Below, in pieces: positions 8,698 to 17,378 of a stretch of 36,231 nucleotides of DNA. The number at the start of each line of letters is the position of its first letter. Positions within the stretch are counted from its first letter, which is position 1. The stretch covers positions 1 through 36,231 of the forward strand of contig JAHEBM010000033.1 in assembly GCA_024642245.1 (NCBI GenBank). Direction: 5' to 3'. Position numbers and translations under genes: made by a program. Under the pieces are notes generated by a model. It made no database searches. It was given only the letters and a program-made list of their open reading frames with translations, and was not told the origin of the DNA. The stretch comes from Haliea sp. GTDB taxonomy: Bacteria; Pseudomonadota; Gammaproteobacteria; Pseudomonadales; Halieaceae.

Positions 8698-9705
8698 CTA
8701 AGTGCCCCCTTGACCAACCGCAATATTACCACCAAGGCCACCATCGCCCAACACTCGCTGCACCTTTGCCAGTAGCGACTCCAGCATTAATTGTGCGTTA
8801 GGGTTGGAGCCGCCACTGATCGCCCGGCGGATCCCACCAATCTCGTCTACCAGCGCAAAGGCTGCCCTGGCCTGGGCGGTGGCGAGCCTTTCCGCGCTGA
8901 GGCCGCGCAGCAGGGATAGTATGCCGTCTGCCAACTGCACCAGGGCATCCTCCAGATCGGCTTCCGCCAGGGCCACAGCAAGAGCCGAAACCCCCGTTTT
9001 TCCGCTAAACAGCCCTGCCATCGCGCGCTGTGCCAGCTGCAAGCGATCCGCTTGCTCCTGCCCGTTCAACCGCTCTGCCAGCAGTGGTCGCCCGCCGGCC
9101 AGCAGCAACAGCCGTTCGCTGTCCTTACGCGAGCCGCTGGAACTGTCGAGCCATGCGAGGCTCTGCTCGGGTGCGGGTGTCGCCAGGCGCAGTATCTGGC
9201 AACGTGATCGCACCGTCGCGGGCAAGCCGTGCAGCCGATGGCAGACCAGGATGAAATAGGAATTGGCCGGCGGCTCTTCCAGTACTTTCAACAGGGCGTT
9301 GGCTGCGTTGATGGTCATGTCTTCAGCCGGTGATAAAACCACCACCTTACGCAGGCCGAAACCCGCGGTCCTGTTGCTGAACTCCACCACCTTGCGTACC
9401 TGGTCGATCTTTATAACCCGGCTCTTGCCTTCGGGCTCCAGCCACTGGAAGTCCCCGTGGCTGCCGCTGGCACTGAGCTGGCAGGCATGGCACTTACCGC
9501 AATTAAGTCCCGCCGCGGGCTGGGCGCAAAGCAACAAGCGGGCCAGTGCCAGGGCCAGTCGGGATTTGCCGGTATGCCGTGTCCCGGTGAGCAACAGCGC
9601 ATGCGGCAGCTGGCCTGACGCCAGCTGTTCATTCAGGCGGGACCAATCCCCTGCCTGCCAGGGTAGCGGCGCGCTAACCGCGGCAATGTCGGGTAAGTCC
9701 GTCAT
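8698..9705 (-). CDS. holB: DNA polymerase III delta' subunit
   Basis: HolB is part of the clamp-loader complex that places the beta sliding clamp on DNA. The 335-residue protein has a P-loop-type GTRHTGKS near 41-48, the zinc-binding Cys cluster CGKCHAC, the conserved DQVRKVVEF segment, NALLKVLEEPP and the clamp-loader SRC motif (VRSRCQIL). The length equals the E. coli protein (334). Its start overlaps the tmk stop by four bases (ATGA), so the two are probably translationally coupled, and pilZ follows after two bases. Confidence 0.95.
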   Translation of the reverse strand: MTDLPDIAAVSAPLPWQAGDWSRLNEQLASGQLPHALLLTGTRHTGKSRLALALARLLLCAQPAAGLNCGKCHACQLSASGSHGDFQWLEPEGKSRVIKIDQVRKVVEFSNRTAGFGLRKVVVLSPAEDMTINAANALLKVLEEPPANSYFILVCHRLHGLPATVRSRCQILRLATPAPEQSLAWLDSSSGSRKDSERLLLLAGGRPLLAERLNGQEQADRLQLAQRAMAGLFSGKTGVSALAVALAEADLEDALVQLADGILSLLRGLSAERLATAQARAAFALVDEIGGIRRAISGGSNPNAQLMLESLLAKVQRVLGDGGLGGNIAVGQGGT

Positions 9706-10355
9706 TTTTCCCTGTGCCTTACACCCCAGCAGGCCGTCAGCTCTTCACAGACTTTCAGCAACTGCTTCTGGACCTGCGCCAGGGACTGGCTGGCATCGAT
9801 CACGCGGTAACGCCCGCTGCTCCCCTCGGCGAGTGCCAGGTAGGTGGCGCGAACGCGCTCGAAAAAAGCCAGCTCTTCCAGCTCAAACCTGTCCAGGTCT
9901 CCCCTGCCCCGGGCGCGGGACATGCCTGTGCTGACTGGAGCGTCAAGCAGCAGGGTGCAATCAGGGCGCAACTGGCCCTGCACGAGATTCTCCAGGGCGC
10001 TGACCGCGCTGTGCTCCAGGCCGCGACCACCGCACTGGTAAGCGTAGGTCGCGTCGGTAAACCGGTCACACAGCACCCAGCGCCCGGCCGCCAGGGCCGG
10101 CTCGATTCGTGTACTGATATGTTGCGCCCTGGCAGCAAACATAAGCAGCAGCTCCGCAACCGGATCCACCGGCTCATCCCCGACTTGCAGCAGCAAATGT
10201 CGCAGCGACTCTCCCAGCTTGCTGCCACCGGGCTCCCTGGTAACCAGCAAATCTATGCCGCGGCCGCGCAGGTGCTCCTCCAGGAAGGCGATATTGGTAG
10301 ACTTGCCAACCCCTTCGCCACCCTCCACGGTGATAAACAGACCTCTGGCACTCAT
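9702..10355 (-). CDS. tmk: Thymidylate kinase
   Basis: Tmk phosphorylates dTMP to dTDP with ATP, the last dedicated step of dTTP synthesis. The 217-residue protein has the P-loop EGGEGVGKST near residues 10-19, the substrate-binding TREPGG segment, the DRFTDATYAYQCGGRG region and a short LID with basic residues (SRARGRGDLDRFE). It lies three bases after mltG and overlaps holB by four bases, so all three genes should share a transcript. Confidence 0.96.
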   Translation of the reverse strand: MSARGLFITVEGGEGVGKSTNIAFLEEHLRGRGIDLLVTREPGGSKLGESLRHLLLQVGDEPVDPVAELLLMFAARAQHISTRIEPALAAGRWVLCDRFTDATYAYQCGGRGLEHSAVSALENLVQGQLRPDCTLLLDAPVSTGMSRARGRGDLDRFELEELAFFERVRATYLALAEGSSGRYRVIDASQSLAQVQKQLLKVCEELTACWGVRHREK

Positions 10356-10358
10356 CGA

Positions 10359-11387
10359 CTAGGGTTTCTCCGGGCTCGAGTGATAATTTTCCCTGCGCTG
10401 CAGCTGGAATTTACGCACCGCCGCTTCGTGTTCGGCAAGCGTAGCACTGAATTCATGACCGCCATCCCCACGTGCGACAAAAAACAGGGTTGAGCCCTCC
10501 ACAGGGTGAAGTGCCGCATGTATGGATGCCCTGCCCGGCAGCGCGATCGGCGTGGGCGGCAGGCCTGTGATGCGATAGGTGTTGTAGGGGTTGGCATCGT
10601 CCGCAAGGTCTGTGCGCCGTAAGTTGCCGTCAAAGTCGGGACCCAGGCCGTATATGACCGTGGGATCTGTCTGCAGACGCATGCCACGCTGCAGCCGGCG
10701 AACGAAAACCCCAGCGATCTCGCCCCGCTCCTGCGGCAGGCCGGTTTCGCGCTCGATAATAGAGGCCATTACCAGTGCCTCGTAGGGCGTTTCATAGGGC
10801 AAACCGTCGGCCCGCTCCTGCCATTCCTCCTCCAGCACTTCAAGCAGTTTCCGGTGCGCACGCTGCAGAAGCTGCAAATTTGTGGTGCCCCGGGAGTAGT
10901 GGTAACTGTCCGGGAAGAAAAGACCTTCCGCGTGCGGGTAGGGATCGACCAGCGCCTGGATGCGATCATCGCCTACGTCCACAAGTACCGGATCCAGAGG
11001 CTCCTCCCTGCCCAGTATCGCCAGAGCCTGGGACAGCGTAATTCCCTCTGGCAGGGTTACCTGGTACTGGATAACCCTGCCGCTCTGGAGCAAGTCCAGG
11101 AGCATCGACGGGGTCAGGCGTCCTGTAAGCAGATACTCGCCCCGCTTGATGCGCTGGTCGGCCCCGGTCCAGCGGGCATAGAGCACCAGCATATCCGGAT
11201 GCCGCAGGACCCCTTGTTCGTGCAAGCGCCTGGCCACTGATCGTAACGATTCTCCCGGTTCAATGACCACCTGCACGCCATCACCCGACACCGCCAGGGG
11301 CTCTTCCCAGGCTCTCTCGAGCGTCTGGAAACCCAGGATACCGGCCAGCAGTAGCAACAGGAACAGCAGTAGCAGTTTGCGTATCAC
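10359..11387 (-). CDS. mltG: Endolytic murein transglycosylase MltG (YceG-like)
   Basis: MltG is an inner-membrane lytic transglycosylase that cleaves nascent peptidoglycan strands. The protein begins with one transmembrane helix (about residues 4-20), then a LysM-like part (VVIEPGESLRSVARRL), and the catalytic domain with EGLFFPDSYHY, the catalytic Glu in SIIERETG, and QTDPTVIYGLG. The chosen start is a GTG at 11387 that overlaps the pabC stop (GTGA), giving 342 residues. This fits E. coli YceG (340) and avoids a longer non-conserved N-terminus. It sits between pabC and tmk, the conserved order. Confidence 0.94.
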   Translation of the reverse strand: MIRKLLLLFLLLLLAGILGFQTLERAWEEPLAVSGDGVQVVIEPGESLRSVARRLHEQGVLRHPDMLVLYARWTGADQRIKRGEYLLTGRLTPSMLLDLLQSGRVIQYQVTLPEGITLSQALAILGREEPLDPVLVDVGDDRIQALVDPYPHAEGLFFPDSYHYSRGTTNLQLLQRAHRKLLEVLEEEWQERADGLPYETPYEALVMASIIERETGLPQERGEIAGVFVRRLQRGMRLQTDPTVIYGLGPDFDGNLRRTDLADDANPYNTYRITGLPPTPIALPGRASIHAALHPVEGSTLFFVARGDGGHEFSATLAEHEAAVRKFQLQRRENYHSSPEKP

Positions 11388-12223
11388 GCCAGTTCGTCCC
11401 GATACTTCAGGTAGAGCGCTGCGCAGACGTCGTGGCAACGCCAGTGGCGCTCCAGAAAGCTCGCAACCGGGCGCAGACCGACCAGGCTGTTGCTGTAAAA
11501 GACCTCGTCTGCGGCAGTGAGCTGATCGATGCCAATGGTGCCTTCACGCACATCCAGACCCAGTGCGGGAGCCCAGCGATGCATAATCAGCTCCCTGCGA
11601 GTCCCGCTGATCCCGCACACTTCCAGGCGCGGGGTGAGCAGTGTACCGGCTGTCACCAGGAACAGATTGCCCGCGGTTACCGACACCACCGATCCGGTCT
11701 GGTCAAGCATTACCGCTTCATCAAAACCGCAGCTGCGGCATTCCTGCGCCGCCAGCACCTGCTCCAGTCTATTGAGATGTTTCAGGCCTGCGAGTGCGGG
11801 CTGACTGGGCCAGCGAATAGCGGCGAGCCCCAGCGCCGCCGCGTCGGCCGGCTCATTGGCAGCGCTGCCCAGCGGGGTGGCCATGATAATTACGCGGGGG
11901 ACAGCGTCCGTTGGCGGCGCGTAGCCGCGCGGACCGGCGCCCCGCGTCACCGTGATTCGCAGGGCGCACCATTCCCACTGGCGCACTGCAATGCTGGCAC
12001 TGGCCCGCTCCAGTAGTTGTTCGACCCCGGCCAGGCAATTGGGAAAAGACAGGGCATGGAGCCCGCGCTGTAAGCGCGCAAAGTGCAGTTGACTGAACAG
12101 GGGTTTGCCCCCACGCAGGAGCAGCGTTTCAAACAGGCCGTCCCCGAAGTCCAGCCCGCGGTCAGGCAACGGTAATGAAGAAACCTCCACACCGTCCAGC
12201 CAGATAATGGAATCCCCGGACAC
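11384..12223 (-). CDS. pabC: Aminodeoxychorismate lyase
   Basis: PabC is a PLP-dependent fold IV enzyme that releases pyruvate from 4-amino-4-deoxychorismate to give p-aminobenzoate for folate. Family marks are the N-terminal DRGLDFGDGLFETLLL, the PLP lysine Lys148 in LAGLKHLNRLE, the Glu in DEAVMLDQTGSVVS, and NLFLV. A GTG start at 12223, 11 bases after the fabF stop, gives 279 residues (E. coli 269). Longer in-frame starts would run deep into fabF and add unconserved sequence. The Shine-Dalgarno is weak, so translation may depend on coupling to fabF. Its stop overlaps the mltG start. Confidence 0.93.
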   Translation of the reverse strand: MSGDSIIWLDGVEVSSLPLPDRGLDFGDGLFETLLLRGGKPLFSQLHFARLQRGLHALSFPNCLAGVEQLLERASASIAVRQWEWCALRITVTRGAGPRGYAPPTDAVPRVIIMATPLGSAANEPADAAALGLAAIRWPSQPALAGLKHLNRLEQVLAAQECRSCGFDEAVMLDQTGSVVSVTAGNLFLVTAGTLLTPRLEVCGISGTRRELIMHRWAPALGLDVREGTIGIDQLTAADEVFYSNSLVGLRPVASFLERHWRCHDVCAALYLKYRDELA

Positions 12224-12234
12224 GGGTTGACCGG

Positions 12235-13479
12235 TCAATCCGGTTTTGCAAAAAGCAGTGAACCGTTGGTCCCGCCGAAGCCGAAGGAATTGGAAATGAC
12301 ACAGTCGATGGGCCGTTCCTGGGCCGTATTCGGTACATAGTTCAGCCTGCAACCCTCGTCGACATTATCGAGGTTGATGGTGGGCGGCGCGACCTGGTCG
12401 CGCATGGCCAATATGGAAAAAATTGCCTCGACAGCACCGGCCGCGCCAAGCAAATGACCGATCATCGATTTTGTAGAACTGACGGCCACCTGTGCCGCCA
12501 CATTGCCAAGCACGGATTCCACGGCGCGACTCTCGGCGACGTCCCCCGCATTGGTGGAAGTCCCGTGGGCATTGATATAACTGATTCGCTCCAGCGGCAC
12601 ACCCGCGTCGCGAATAGCGTTCGACATGGCGGCGGCGGCACCCCTGCCGTCTTCCGGGGGCAGGGTCATATGATAGGCATCGCCACTCATGCCAAAGCCC
12701 AATAACTCGGCATAGATATTCGCCCCACGGGCCCTGGCTGACTCATATTCTTCCAGCATCAGGACACCGGCGCCATCACCAAGAACAAAACCATCCCTGT
12801 CCTTATCCCAGGGACGGGAAGCTGCCTTCGGGTCGTCATTGCGGGTCGAAAGGGCCCGGGCAGCGGCAAAACCGCCCAACCCGACCGGAGTGGTGGCCAT
12901 CTCCGCTCCACCCACCAACATCGCATCGGCGTCGCCCTGTGCAATGAGCTTGGCACCGAGACCGATATTGTGCGTGCCGGACGTGCAGGCGGTGACGATC
13001 GCGAGGTTGGGACCCTGGAGATTAAACATCACCGAGAGGTTGCCGGAGATCATGTTGATAATGGAACCGGGCACGAAAAACGGCGAGATCTTGCGCGGCC
13101 CGGAGGCTCTTATGATCTCGGCATTTTTCTCAATCTGGCCAATTCCGCCAATACCGGAGCCAATAGCGCACCCGACCCGGGGGGCCATCTCCTCGGTAAT
13201 CACCAGGCCACTGTCCTTCATCGCCTGGATACCCGCTGCCATGCCGAACTGCACAAACAGGTCCATTTTGCGCGCGTCTTTAACCGGGATGTACTGGGAA
13301 ACGTCGAAGTCCTTGACACTGGCGCTGAAGCGGGTGCTGTAGGCGGATACATCGAAGGTTTCGATAGGCGCTGCGCCGCTCTTGCCCTGCAGAATATTCT
13401 TCCAGGTCTCGTCCACGGTGTTGCCAAGCGGACTAAGCATTCCCATGCCGGTCACAACAACTCTTCTGCCAATCAACAC
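12235..13479 (-). CDS. fabF: Beta-ketoacyl-ACP synthase II
   Basis: FabF condenses malonyl-ACP with growing acyl-ACP in type II fatty-acid elongation and helps regulate the saturation ratio. The 414-residue protein has the thiolase-fold active site: Cys165 in [11 protein letters not shown], the first His in [11 protein letters not shown] and the second in [16 protein letters not shown]. Length matches E. coli FabF (413). It follows acpP on the same strand. A stem-loop lies in the gap between them, and pabC follows after 11 bases. Confidence 0.97.
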   Translation of the reverse strand: MLIGRRVVVTGMGMLSPLGNTVDETWKNILQGKSGAAPIETFDVSAYSTRFSASVKDFDVSQYIPVKDARKMDLFVQFGMAAGIQAMKDSGLVITEEMAPRVGCAIGSGIGGIGQIEKNAEIIRASGPRKISPFFVPGSIINMISGNLSVMFNLQGPNLAIVTACTSGTHNIGLGAKLIAQGDADAMLVGGAEMATTPVGLGGFAAARALSTRNDDPKAASRPWDKDRDGFVLGDGAGVLMLEEYESARARGANIYAELLGFGMSGDAYHMTLPPEDGRGAAAAMSNAIRDAGVPLERISYINAHGTSTNAGDVAESRAVESVLGNVAAQVAVSSTKSMIGHLLGAAGAVEAIFSILAMRDQVAPPTINLDNVDEGCRLNYVPNTAQERPIDCVISNSFGFGGTNGSLLFAKPD

Positions 13480-13518
13480 GCTAACTCCTCGGCGATATAG
13501 TACTGGGAGGCTTAAACA

Positions 13519-13555
13519 GGAAAAGCCGCTCTACGAAGATAGAAACGGCTTTTCC
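13519..13555 (-). terminator. Stem-loop in acpP-fabF gap (attenuator-like)
   Basis: Perfect ten-base arms GGAAAAGCCG (13519-13528) and CGGCTTTTCC (13546-13555) enclose a 17-base loop that can pair further (TCTA/TAGA). On the minus strand it is followed by TGTTTAA. It would lower read-through from the highly needed acpP into fabF or stabilise the acpP mRNA. Confidence 0.6.
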
Positions 13556-13575
13556 GAGAGAACGAAAGAGGTAGA

Positions 13576-13812
13576 TCAGGCGAGGTTTTGAGTAATGTAA
13601 TCAATCGCCAGTTTTACAGTGGTGATTTTTTCAGCTTCCTCATCCGGAATCTCTGTCTCGAATTCTTCCTCCAGGGCCATTACCAGTTCGACCGTATCGA
13701 GAGAATCGGCACCCAGATCCTCGACGAAAGAGGCCTCAGTTTGTACTTCTTCTTCTTTGACGCCAAGTTGTTCTGCGACGATTTTCTTAACGCGCTCTTC
13801 GATGCTGCTCAT
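13576..13812 (-). CDS. acpP: Acyl carrier protein
   Basis: ACP carries acyl chains on a 4'-phosphopantetheine arm for fatty-acid, phospholipid and lipid A synthesis. The 78-residue acidic protein has the modification site Ser37 in the [10 protein letters not shown] motif and the usual four-helix pattern. CAGGAGAAG lies shortly before the ATG, a strong ribosome site that fits the very high abundance of this protein. The 144-base gap from fabG suggests an extra promoter, and a TTAAAC/TAAACT pair with a 17-base gap is a weak candidate there. Confidence 0.98.
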   Translation of the reverse strand: MSSIEERVKKIVAEQLGVKEEEVQTEASFVEDLGADSLDTVELVMALEEEFETEIPDEEAEKITTVKLAIDYITQNLA

Positions 13813-13956
13813 GATTATTCTCTTCTCCTGAGATTAGTGCTGAATCAAACCCGTGTAGCCGGCCTGAGCGCGCAGTTTACTCTGTTTTACCAGAGAGTTT
13901 AAAATTTTTTTTGGCGACGCTTCCGGTGTACCTATTTATTCTTTTTTTTCAAGAAG

Positions 13957-14700
13957 TTAACCCATGTACATCCCACCGTTTATGTGGATGGTCTCGCCCG
14001 TGATATAAGCAGCCGCATCGCTGCATATAAACGCCACCAGAGCAGCTATCTCATCGGCAGCACCGAGCCTTCCCAGGGGAATCTGGCCGAGCATCAGCGC
14101 GCGCTGTTCCTCCGACAATTCCCTGGTCATATCCGTGTCGATAAAGCCGGGCGCTACACAATTGACCGTTACAGAGCGCGAGCCCAGCTCGCGCGCGAGT
14201 GCGCGCGAGAACCCCTCGGCGCCAGCCTTGGTGGCCGCATAATTAGCCTGCCCCATATTCCCCATGGAACCTACTACGGATGTGATATTGACGATGCGCC
14301 CCCAACGCGCCTTGGTCATGCCACGCAGGCAGGCCTTGCTGACGCGGTAAAGTGCCGTGAGGTTGGTGTCTATCACATCACCCCACTCCTCGGGCTTCAT
14401 CCGCATCAGGATGTTGTCCCTGGTAATGCCCGCATTGTTTACGAGCACCAGTGGTGCGGCGTACTGCTCGGTAATCGCTTTTATTACGGCGCTCACACTC
14501 TCGTCATCGCCGACATTCAGGGTCATGCCGCAGCCGGCGTTGCCGGCCTCCTTCAGGTAGGCGGTGATGCCTTGTGCCCCGGCATCGCTGGTGGCAGTTC
14601 CTACCACCGTAAAACCGCCTGCGGCCAGATGCTGCGCAATGGCCTTGCCAATACCACGGCTCGCGCCGGTAACCAGTGCGACTCTTTTTTCTTCAGACAT
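13957..14700 (-). CDS. fabG: 3-oxoacyl-ACP reductase
   Basis: FabG reduces 3-ketoacyl-ACP with NADPH in fatty-acid elongation. It is a short-chain dehydrogenase of 247 residues with the cofactor loop GASRGIG near 12-18, NNAGI, and the catalytic Ser-Tyr-Lys set (NITSVVGS and YAATKAG). The start at 14700 (MSEEKRVALVTG) is preferred to an ATG five codons earlier, because GAGGGT lies eight bases upstream and the family usually begins there. It starts 20 bases after fabD. Confidence 0.97.
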   Translation of the reverse strand: MSEEKRVALVTGASRGIGKAIAQHLAAGGFTVVGTATSDAGAQGITAYLKEAGNAGCGMTLNVGDDESVSAVIKAITEQYAAPLVLVNNAGITRDNILMRMKPEEWGDVIDTNLTALYRVSKACLRGMTKARWGRIVNITSVVGSMGNMGQANYAATKAGAEGFSRALARELGSRSVTVNCVAPGFIDTDMTRELSEEQRALMLGQIPLGRLGAADEIAALVAFICSDAAAYITGETIHINGGMYMG

Positions 14701-14720
14701 GGGTGATACCCTCATTCATT

Positions 14721-15674
14721 TCAATTGAGTGCTTCGACAGCGGCCAGCAATTCATCCGGCTCTTCCAGTGAAAACGCCTGCAGTTCTTTATCAATACGAC
14801 GACTCAGTCCGCCCAGCACTTTTCCGGGACCGCATTCAACGATATTGCCGACACCGGATTTTGCAATGGTTTCCATGCAACGGGTCCACTGTACGGGACT
14901 GTAAATCTGCTCTACCAACAGCGCCCGTATCCGCTCTGGCTGGCTTTCAGTGCCGGCGTGCACGTTGTGTACCACCGGTATCCGCGGTGCACTGACTGCC
15001 AGTACGGCAACCACCTCAGCCAGGCGTTCACCGGCGGGCTTCATCAATTCGGTGTGGAAAGGTGCGCTGACCGGTAAAGGCAATGCGCGCTTGGCCCCCG
15101 CCTCCTTCAACAAGCGGATCGCCTCGTCCACCCCGGCGGTATGCCCGGCGATGACCACCTGGCCGGGCGAGTTGAAATTGACCGCCGCAACGACGTGACC
15201 TGAAGCGGCCGCCGCCTCGCGGCACACGCGATTGATGGATTCGTCATCCAGCCCGATGATGGCCGCCATGGCACCCTCGCCCACCGGCACCGCGCTCTGC
15301 ATGAAAGCGCCGCGCTGCCTGACCAGTTGCAAGGCGTCGGGAAATTCCAGCGAGCCGGCGCATACCAGCGCGGAGAATTCACCGAGGCTGTGTCCGGCCA
15401 TGATGGAGGGGAGCGGACCTCCCTGCTCCAGCCAGGCACGCCACAGTGCGACGCTGGAGGCTAGCAGTACCGGCTGCGTGGTTTCCGTCAGGTTGAGCGC
15501 CGCCTGCTCCCCATTCTGGATCAGGTCCCACATATCATAGCCCAGCGCCTGCGATGCCTCGTCGAAGGTGTTGCGCACCGCCTGGAAACGCTCATGGGCT
15601 GCGGCCAGCATGCCGACTTTCTGGGAGCCCTGACCGGGAAACACGAAGGCTGTCTGCTTTTTATTGTCTGGCAT
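14721..15674 (-). CDS. fabD: Malonyl-CoA:ACP transacylase
   Basis: FabD moves malonyl from CoA to ACP, supplying the extender unit for fatty-acid synthesis. The 317-residue protein has the N-terminal FPGQGSQ motif, the nucleophile Ser96 in GHSLGE, an Arg in the QLVRQRG segment and the active-site His in SAPFHTELM. AGCAGGAGCACAG precedes the ATG. It heads the fabD-fabG-acpP-fabF run. Upstream, where plsX normally sits, there is only a 284-base non-coding gap before rpmF. Confidence 0.97.
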   Translation of the reverse strand: MPDNKKQTAFVFPGQGSQKVGMLAAAHERFQAVRNTFDEASQALGYDMWDLIQNGEQAALNLTETTQPVLLASSVALWRAWLEQGGPLPSIMAGHSLGEFSALVCAGSLEFPDALQLVRQRGAFMQSAVPVGEGAMAAIIGLDDESINRVCREAAAASGHVVAAVNFNSPGQVVIAGHTAGVDEAIRLLKEAGAKRALPLPVSAPFHTELMKPAGERLAEVVAVLAVSAPRIPVVHNVHAGTESQPERIRALLVEQIYSPVQWTRCMETIAKSGVGNIVECGPGKVLGGLSRRIDKELQAFSLEEPDELLAAVEALN

Positions 15675-15958
15675 CTCTGTGCTCCTGCTGGCTAGTAGTG
15701 GGGTGACTGCTGTCGGGACAACGCTGTTATTTCAGGCGAGAAATTGTAGCGCACAATTAAACGACAGCGCAGGCGTGCCTGAGCCGGAATGCGTTTTTTC
15801 AAGTTCGATGCCTGTTGCGGGATGGACTGGACAAATTTCTGGACCCGGGCCGAACGGCACCAGGTCGGGGGAAACGACGGGGGTGTAGACCCCCGCCCTA
15901 CTGATTGAATGCCAACCAAATCGTCTTGGCGAGCGCTAGCTCACCCGTGGCCGGTCAA
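15675..15958 (-). other. Non-coding gap where plsX is normally found
   Basis: In most gammaproteobacteria plsX lies between rpmF and fabD. Here the 284-base gap has no reading frame with PlsX-like sequence. It does contain a compact hairpin (15878-15895) and possibly the fabD promoter: TACAAT on the minus strand at about 15745 resembles a -10 box, but no good -35 was found. Confidence 0.6.
15878..15895. repeat. Short REP-like palindromic hairpin
   Basis: CGGGGGT-GTAG-ACCCCCG is a perfect seven-base stem with a four-base loop in the rpmF-fabD gap. It has the look of a repetitive extragenic palindrome. No second copy was noticed in this window. Confidence 0.35.
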
Positions 15959-16141
15959 TCAGTCTTCGCTGCCGCTCTCGACCACTTTTTTGCCGCGATA
16001 GAACCCATCGGCGGAGACATGGTGGCGACGATGCGTCTCGCCCGATGTCTGGTCTACGGACAGGGTAGGTCCTGACAGCGCATCGTGTGAACGGCGCATG
16101 CCGCGACGTGAACGGGTTTTCTTACTTTTCTGGACAGCCAT
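15959..16141 (-). CDS. rpmF: 50S ribosomal protein L32
   Basis: L32 is a small basic protein of the large ribosomal subunit near the peptidyl-transferase region. The 60-residue sequence starts [22 protein letters not shown], the standard L32 opening, and continues with [17 protein letters not shown]. It lacks the paired Cys of zinc-binding L32 forms, as is usual in gammaproteobacteria. It follows yceD after nine bases, with AGGAGTCAGTC before the ATG. Confidence 0.97.
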   Translation of the reverse strand: MAVQKSKKTRSRRGMRRSHDALSGPTLSVDQTSGETHRRHHVSADGFYRGKKVVESGSED

Positions 16142-16150
16142 GACTGACTC

Positions 16151-16690
16151 CTAGGTGTTGCTGCCGGGCTTCAATTGCGCCAGCACGTTAAACGGATTCG
16201 GTTTTTCCGCGGGTAGCGCCTCCTCTATGGGAGCCTGCCCGGCGTTGAACCTCGCCAAAATTTCCCTGCACTCTTCTGTGTTGTGGTAACTGAAGGGTGG
16301 CAAGGCCAGTATCAATTCGTCCTCGACCACATCCCAGAGCCTGCAAGCCTCGTCCTCGAGGACGAGAGGTTCCAGGTGCCGCGGCAGGTGTCCTGCCTGC
16401 TCATCAGTCCAGACCACGGCCAGTGTGTTATCACAGGCGAGGGTTTGGGGCAGTGGATCCAGACACCGCTGGCAAGTTACCATCACCCGGGCAGTTATAC
16501 CGAGGTGGATCAGATACCTGTTTTCCTCGTCCCGGGAGAACGTTAATTCCGCCTCGATCGCTCCTTCGTCATCGGCCAGAAGTGCTCGAAAACGCTGCAA
16601 ATCAAGGGGTTTTAGCGTTCCCTTTATACTCACGCCACGGGCGGCTGCCTTGCGGACATCCAGCGTGCTCGGGAGGGGCTCACTCAACAT
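16151..16690 (-). CDS. yceD: YceD/DUF177 family protein (23S rRNA accumulation)
   Basis: YceD proteins are needed for normal 23S rRNA levels in bacteria and are almost always encoded just before rpmF, as here. The 179-residue protein has the family marker CQRCLDPL in its middle (E. coli CQRCGKPF) and the acidic segment WDVVEDELILALPP. The N-terminus aligns with E. coli YceD (LPSTLDVRKAA versus LPLTLDPVRTA), which supports the start at 16690. A near-consensus promoter places the transcript start within a base or two of this ATG, so the mRNA may be leaderless. Confidence 0.92.
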   Translation of the reverse strand: MLSEPLPSTLDVRKAAARGVSIKGTLKPLDLQRFRALLADDEGAIEAELTFSRDEENRYLIHLGITARVMVTCQRCLDPLPQTLACDNTLAVVWTDEQAGHLPRHLEPLVLEDEACRLWDVVEDELILALPPFSYHNTEECREILARFNAGQAPIEEALPAEKPNPFNVLAQLKPGSNT

Positions 16691-16698
16691 AGGCGCGC

Positions 16699-16727
16699 AT
16701 CATAGGGGCGGATTCCCCCTTTGTCAA
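16699..16727 (-). promoter_or_regulatory. Near-consensus sigma-70 promoter of yceD-rpmF
   Basis: On the minus strand a perfect TTGACA (16722-16727) is followed by 17 bases and TATGAT (16699-16704). Only eight bases separate the -10 box from the yceD ATG, so initiation falls at or next to the start codon. Confidence 0.85.
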
Positions 16728-16786
16728 AAATATCTTTAAAATACAAACAGTTCACGCGCTTACCTACAGGAAGAGCAAACCCGGAC

Positions 16787-17374
16787 ATGGACATCATACT
16801 GGCCTCTGGTTCACCCTATCGCCGCCGCCTGCTGGAACGGCTGCAAATCGACTTCCGCTGTATCGGGCCACAGCTTGACGAATCGCGGCGACCCGGGGAG
16901 GCGCCGGCGGCGATGGCCGCTCGCCTGGCGCTGGCGAAAGCCCGCGCAATCGCCACCGCCCATCCGGGATCACTGGTCATCGGCAGCGACCAGGTCGCTG
17001 CGCTGGACAGCGAGGTGATGGGCAAGCCCGGAACCCATGCTGCGGCGCGTGCCCAACTGCAGGCCAGCTCCGGGAGGGAGGTCCATTTTTACACGGGTCT
17101 CGCCCTCGCCCACGCCGACGCCGATTTCGAGAAGTTCCACGTGGAACCTTTTAGCGTCCATTTCCGCGAACTTAACGACAAAAGTATTGAAAATTACCTT
17201 TTACGCGAAAAGCCTTATGATTGCGCCGGGAGCTTCAAGTGCGAGGGACTGGGTATCGCCCTGTTCAAACGCCTGGAGGGAAACGACCCCACCAGCCTCG
17301 AGGGTCTCCCGCTGATCGCCCTGACAGACCTGCTCGCGGACGCCGGCATTGACGTACTCAGTTCGCCAGGCTGA
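16787..17374 (+). CDS. yceF: Maf-family nucleoside triphosphate pyrophosphatase YceF (m7GTP type)
   Basis: YceF hydrolyses modified nucleoside triphosphates, in E. coli preferring 7-methyl-GTP, to the monophosphate. The 195-residue protein starts with the Maf signature ASGSPYRRRLL and contains GSDQVA and KPGTHAAA. The segment YDCAGSFKCEGLGIALF is the YceF-subgroup mark, different from the dTTP/UTP-specific Maf subgroup. The start at 16787 is chosen because ASGSP must be near the N-terminus; AGGAAGAG lies 11 bases upstream. An in-frame ATG at 16721 would add 22 unconserved residues. It is divergent from yceD and converges with the HAD phosphatase gene, the stops being four bases apart. Confidence 0.94.
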   Translation: MDIILASGSPYRRRLLERLQIDFRCIGPQLDESRRPGEAPAAMAARLALAKARAIATAHPGSLVIGSDQVAALDSEVMGKPGTHAAARAQLQASSGREVHFYTGLALAHADADFEKFHVEPFSVHFRELNDKSIENYLLREKPYDCAGSFKCEGLGIALFKRLEGNDPTSLEGLPLIALTDLLADAGIDVLSSPG

Positions 17375-17378
17375 CTAA

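Noticed and set aside
15675-15958. Truncated plsX pseudogene
   Set aside because: Frames in the gap on both strands show no PlsX-like motifs; too short and without remnants that I can recognise.
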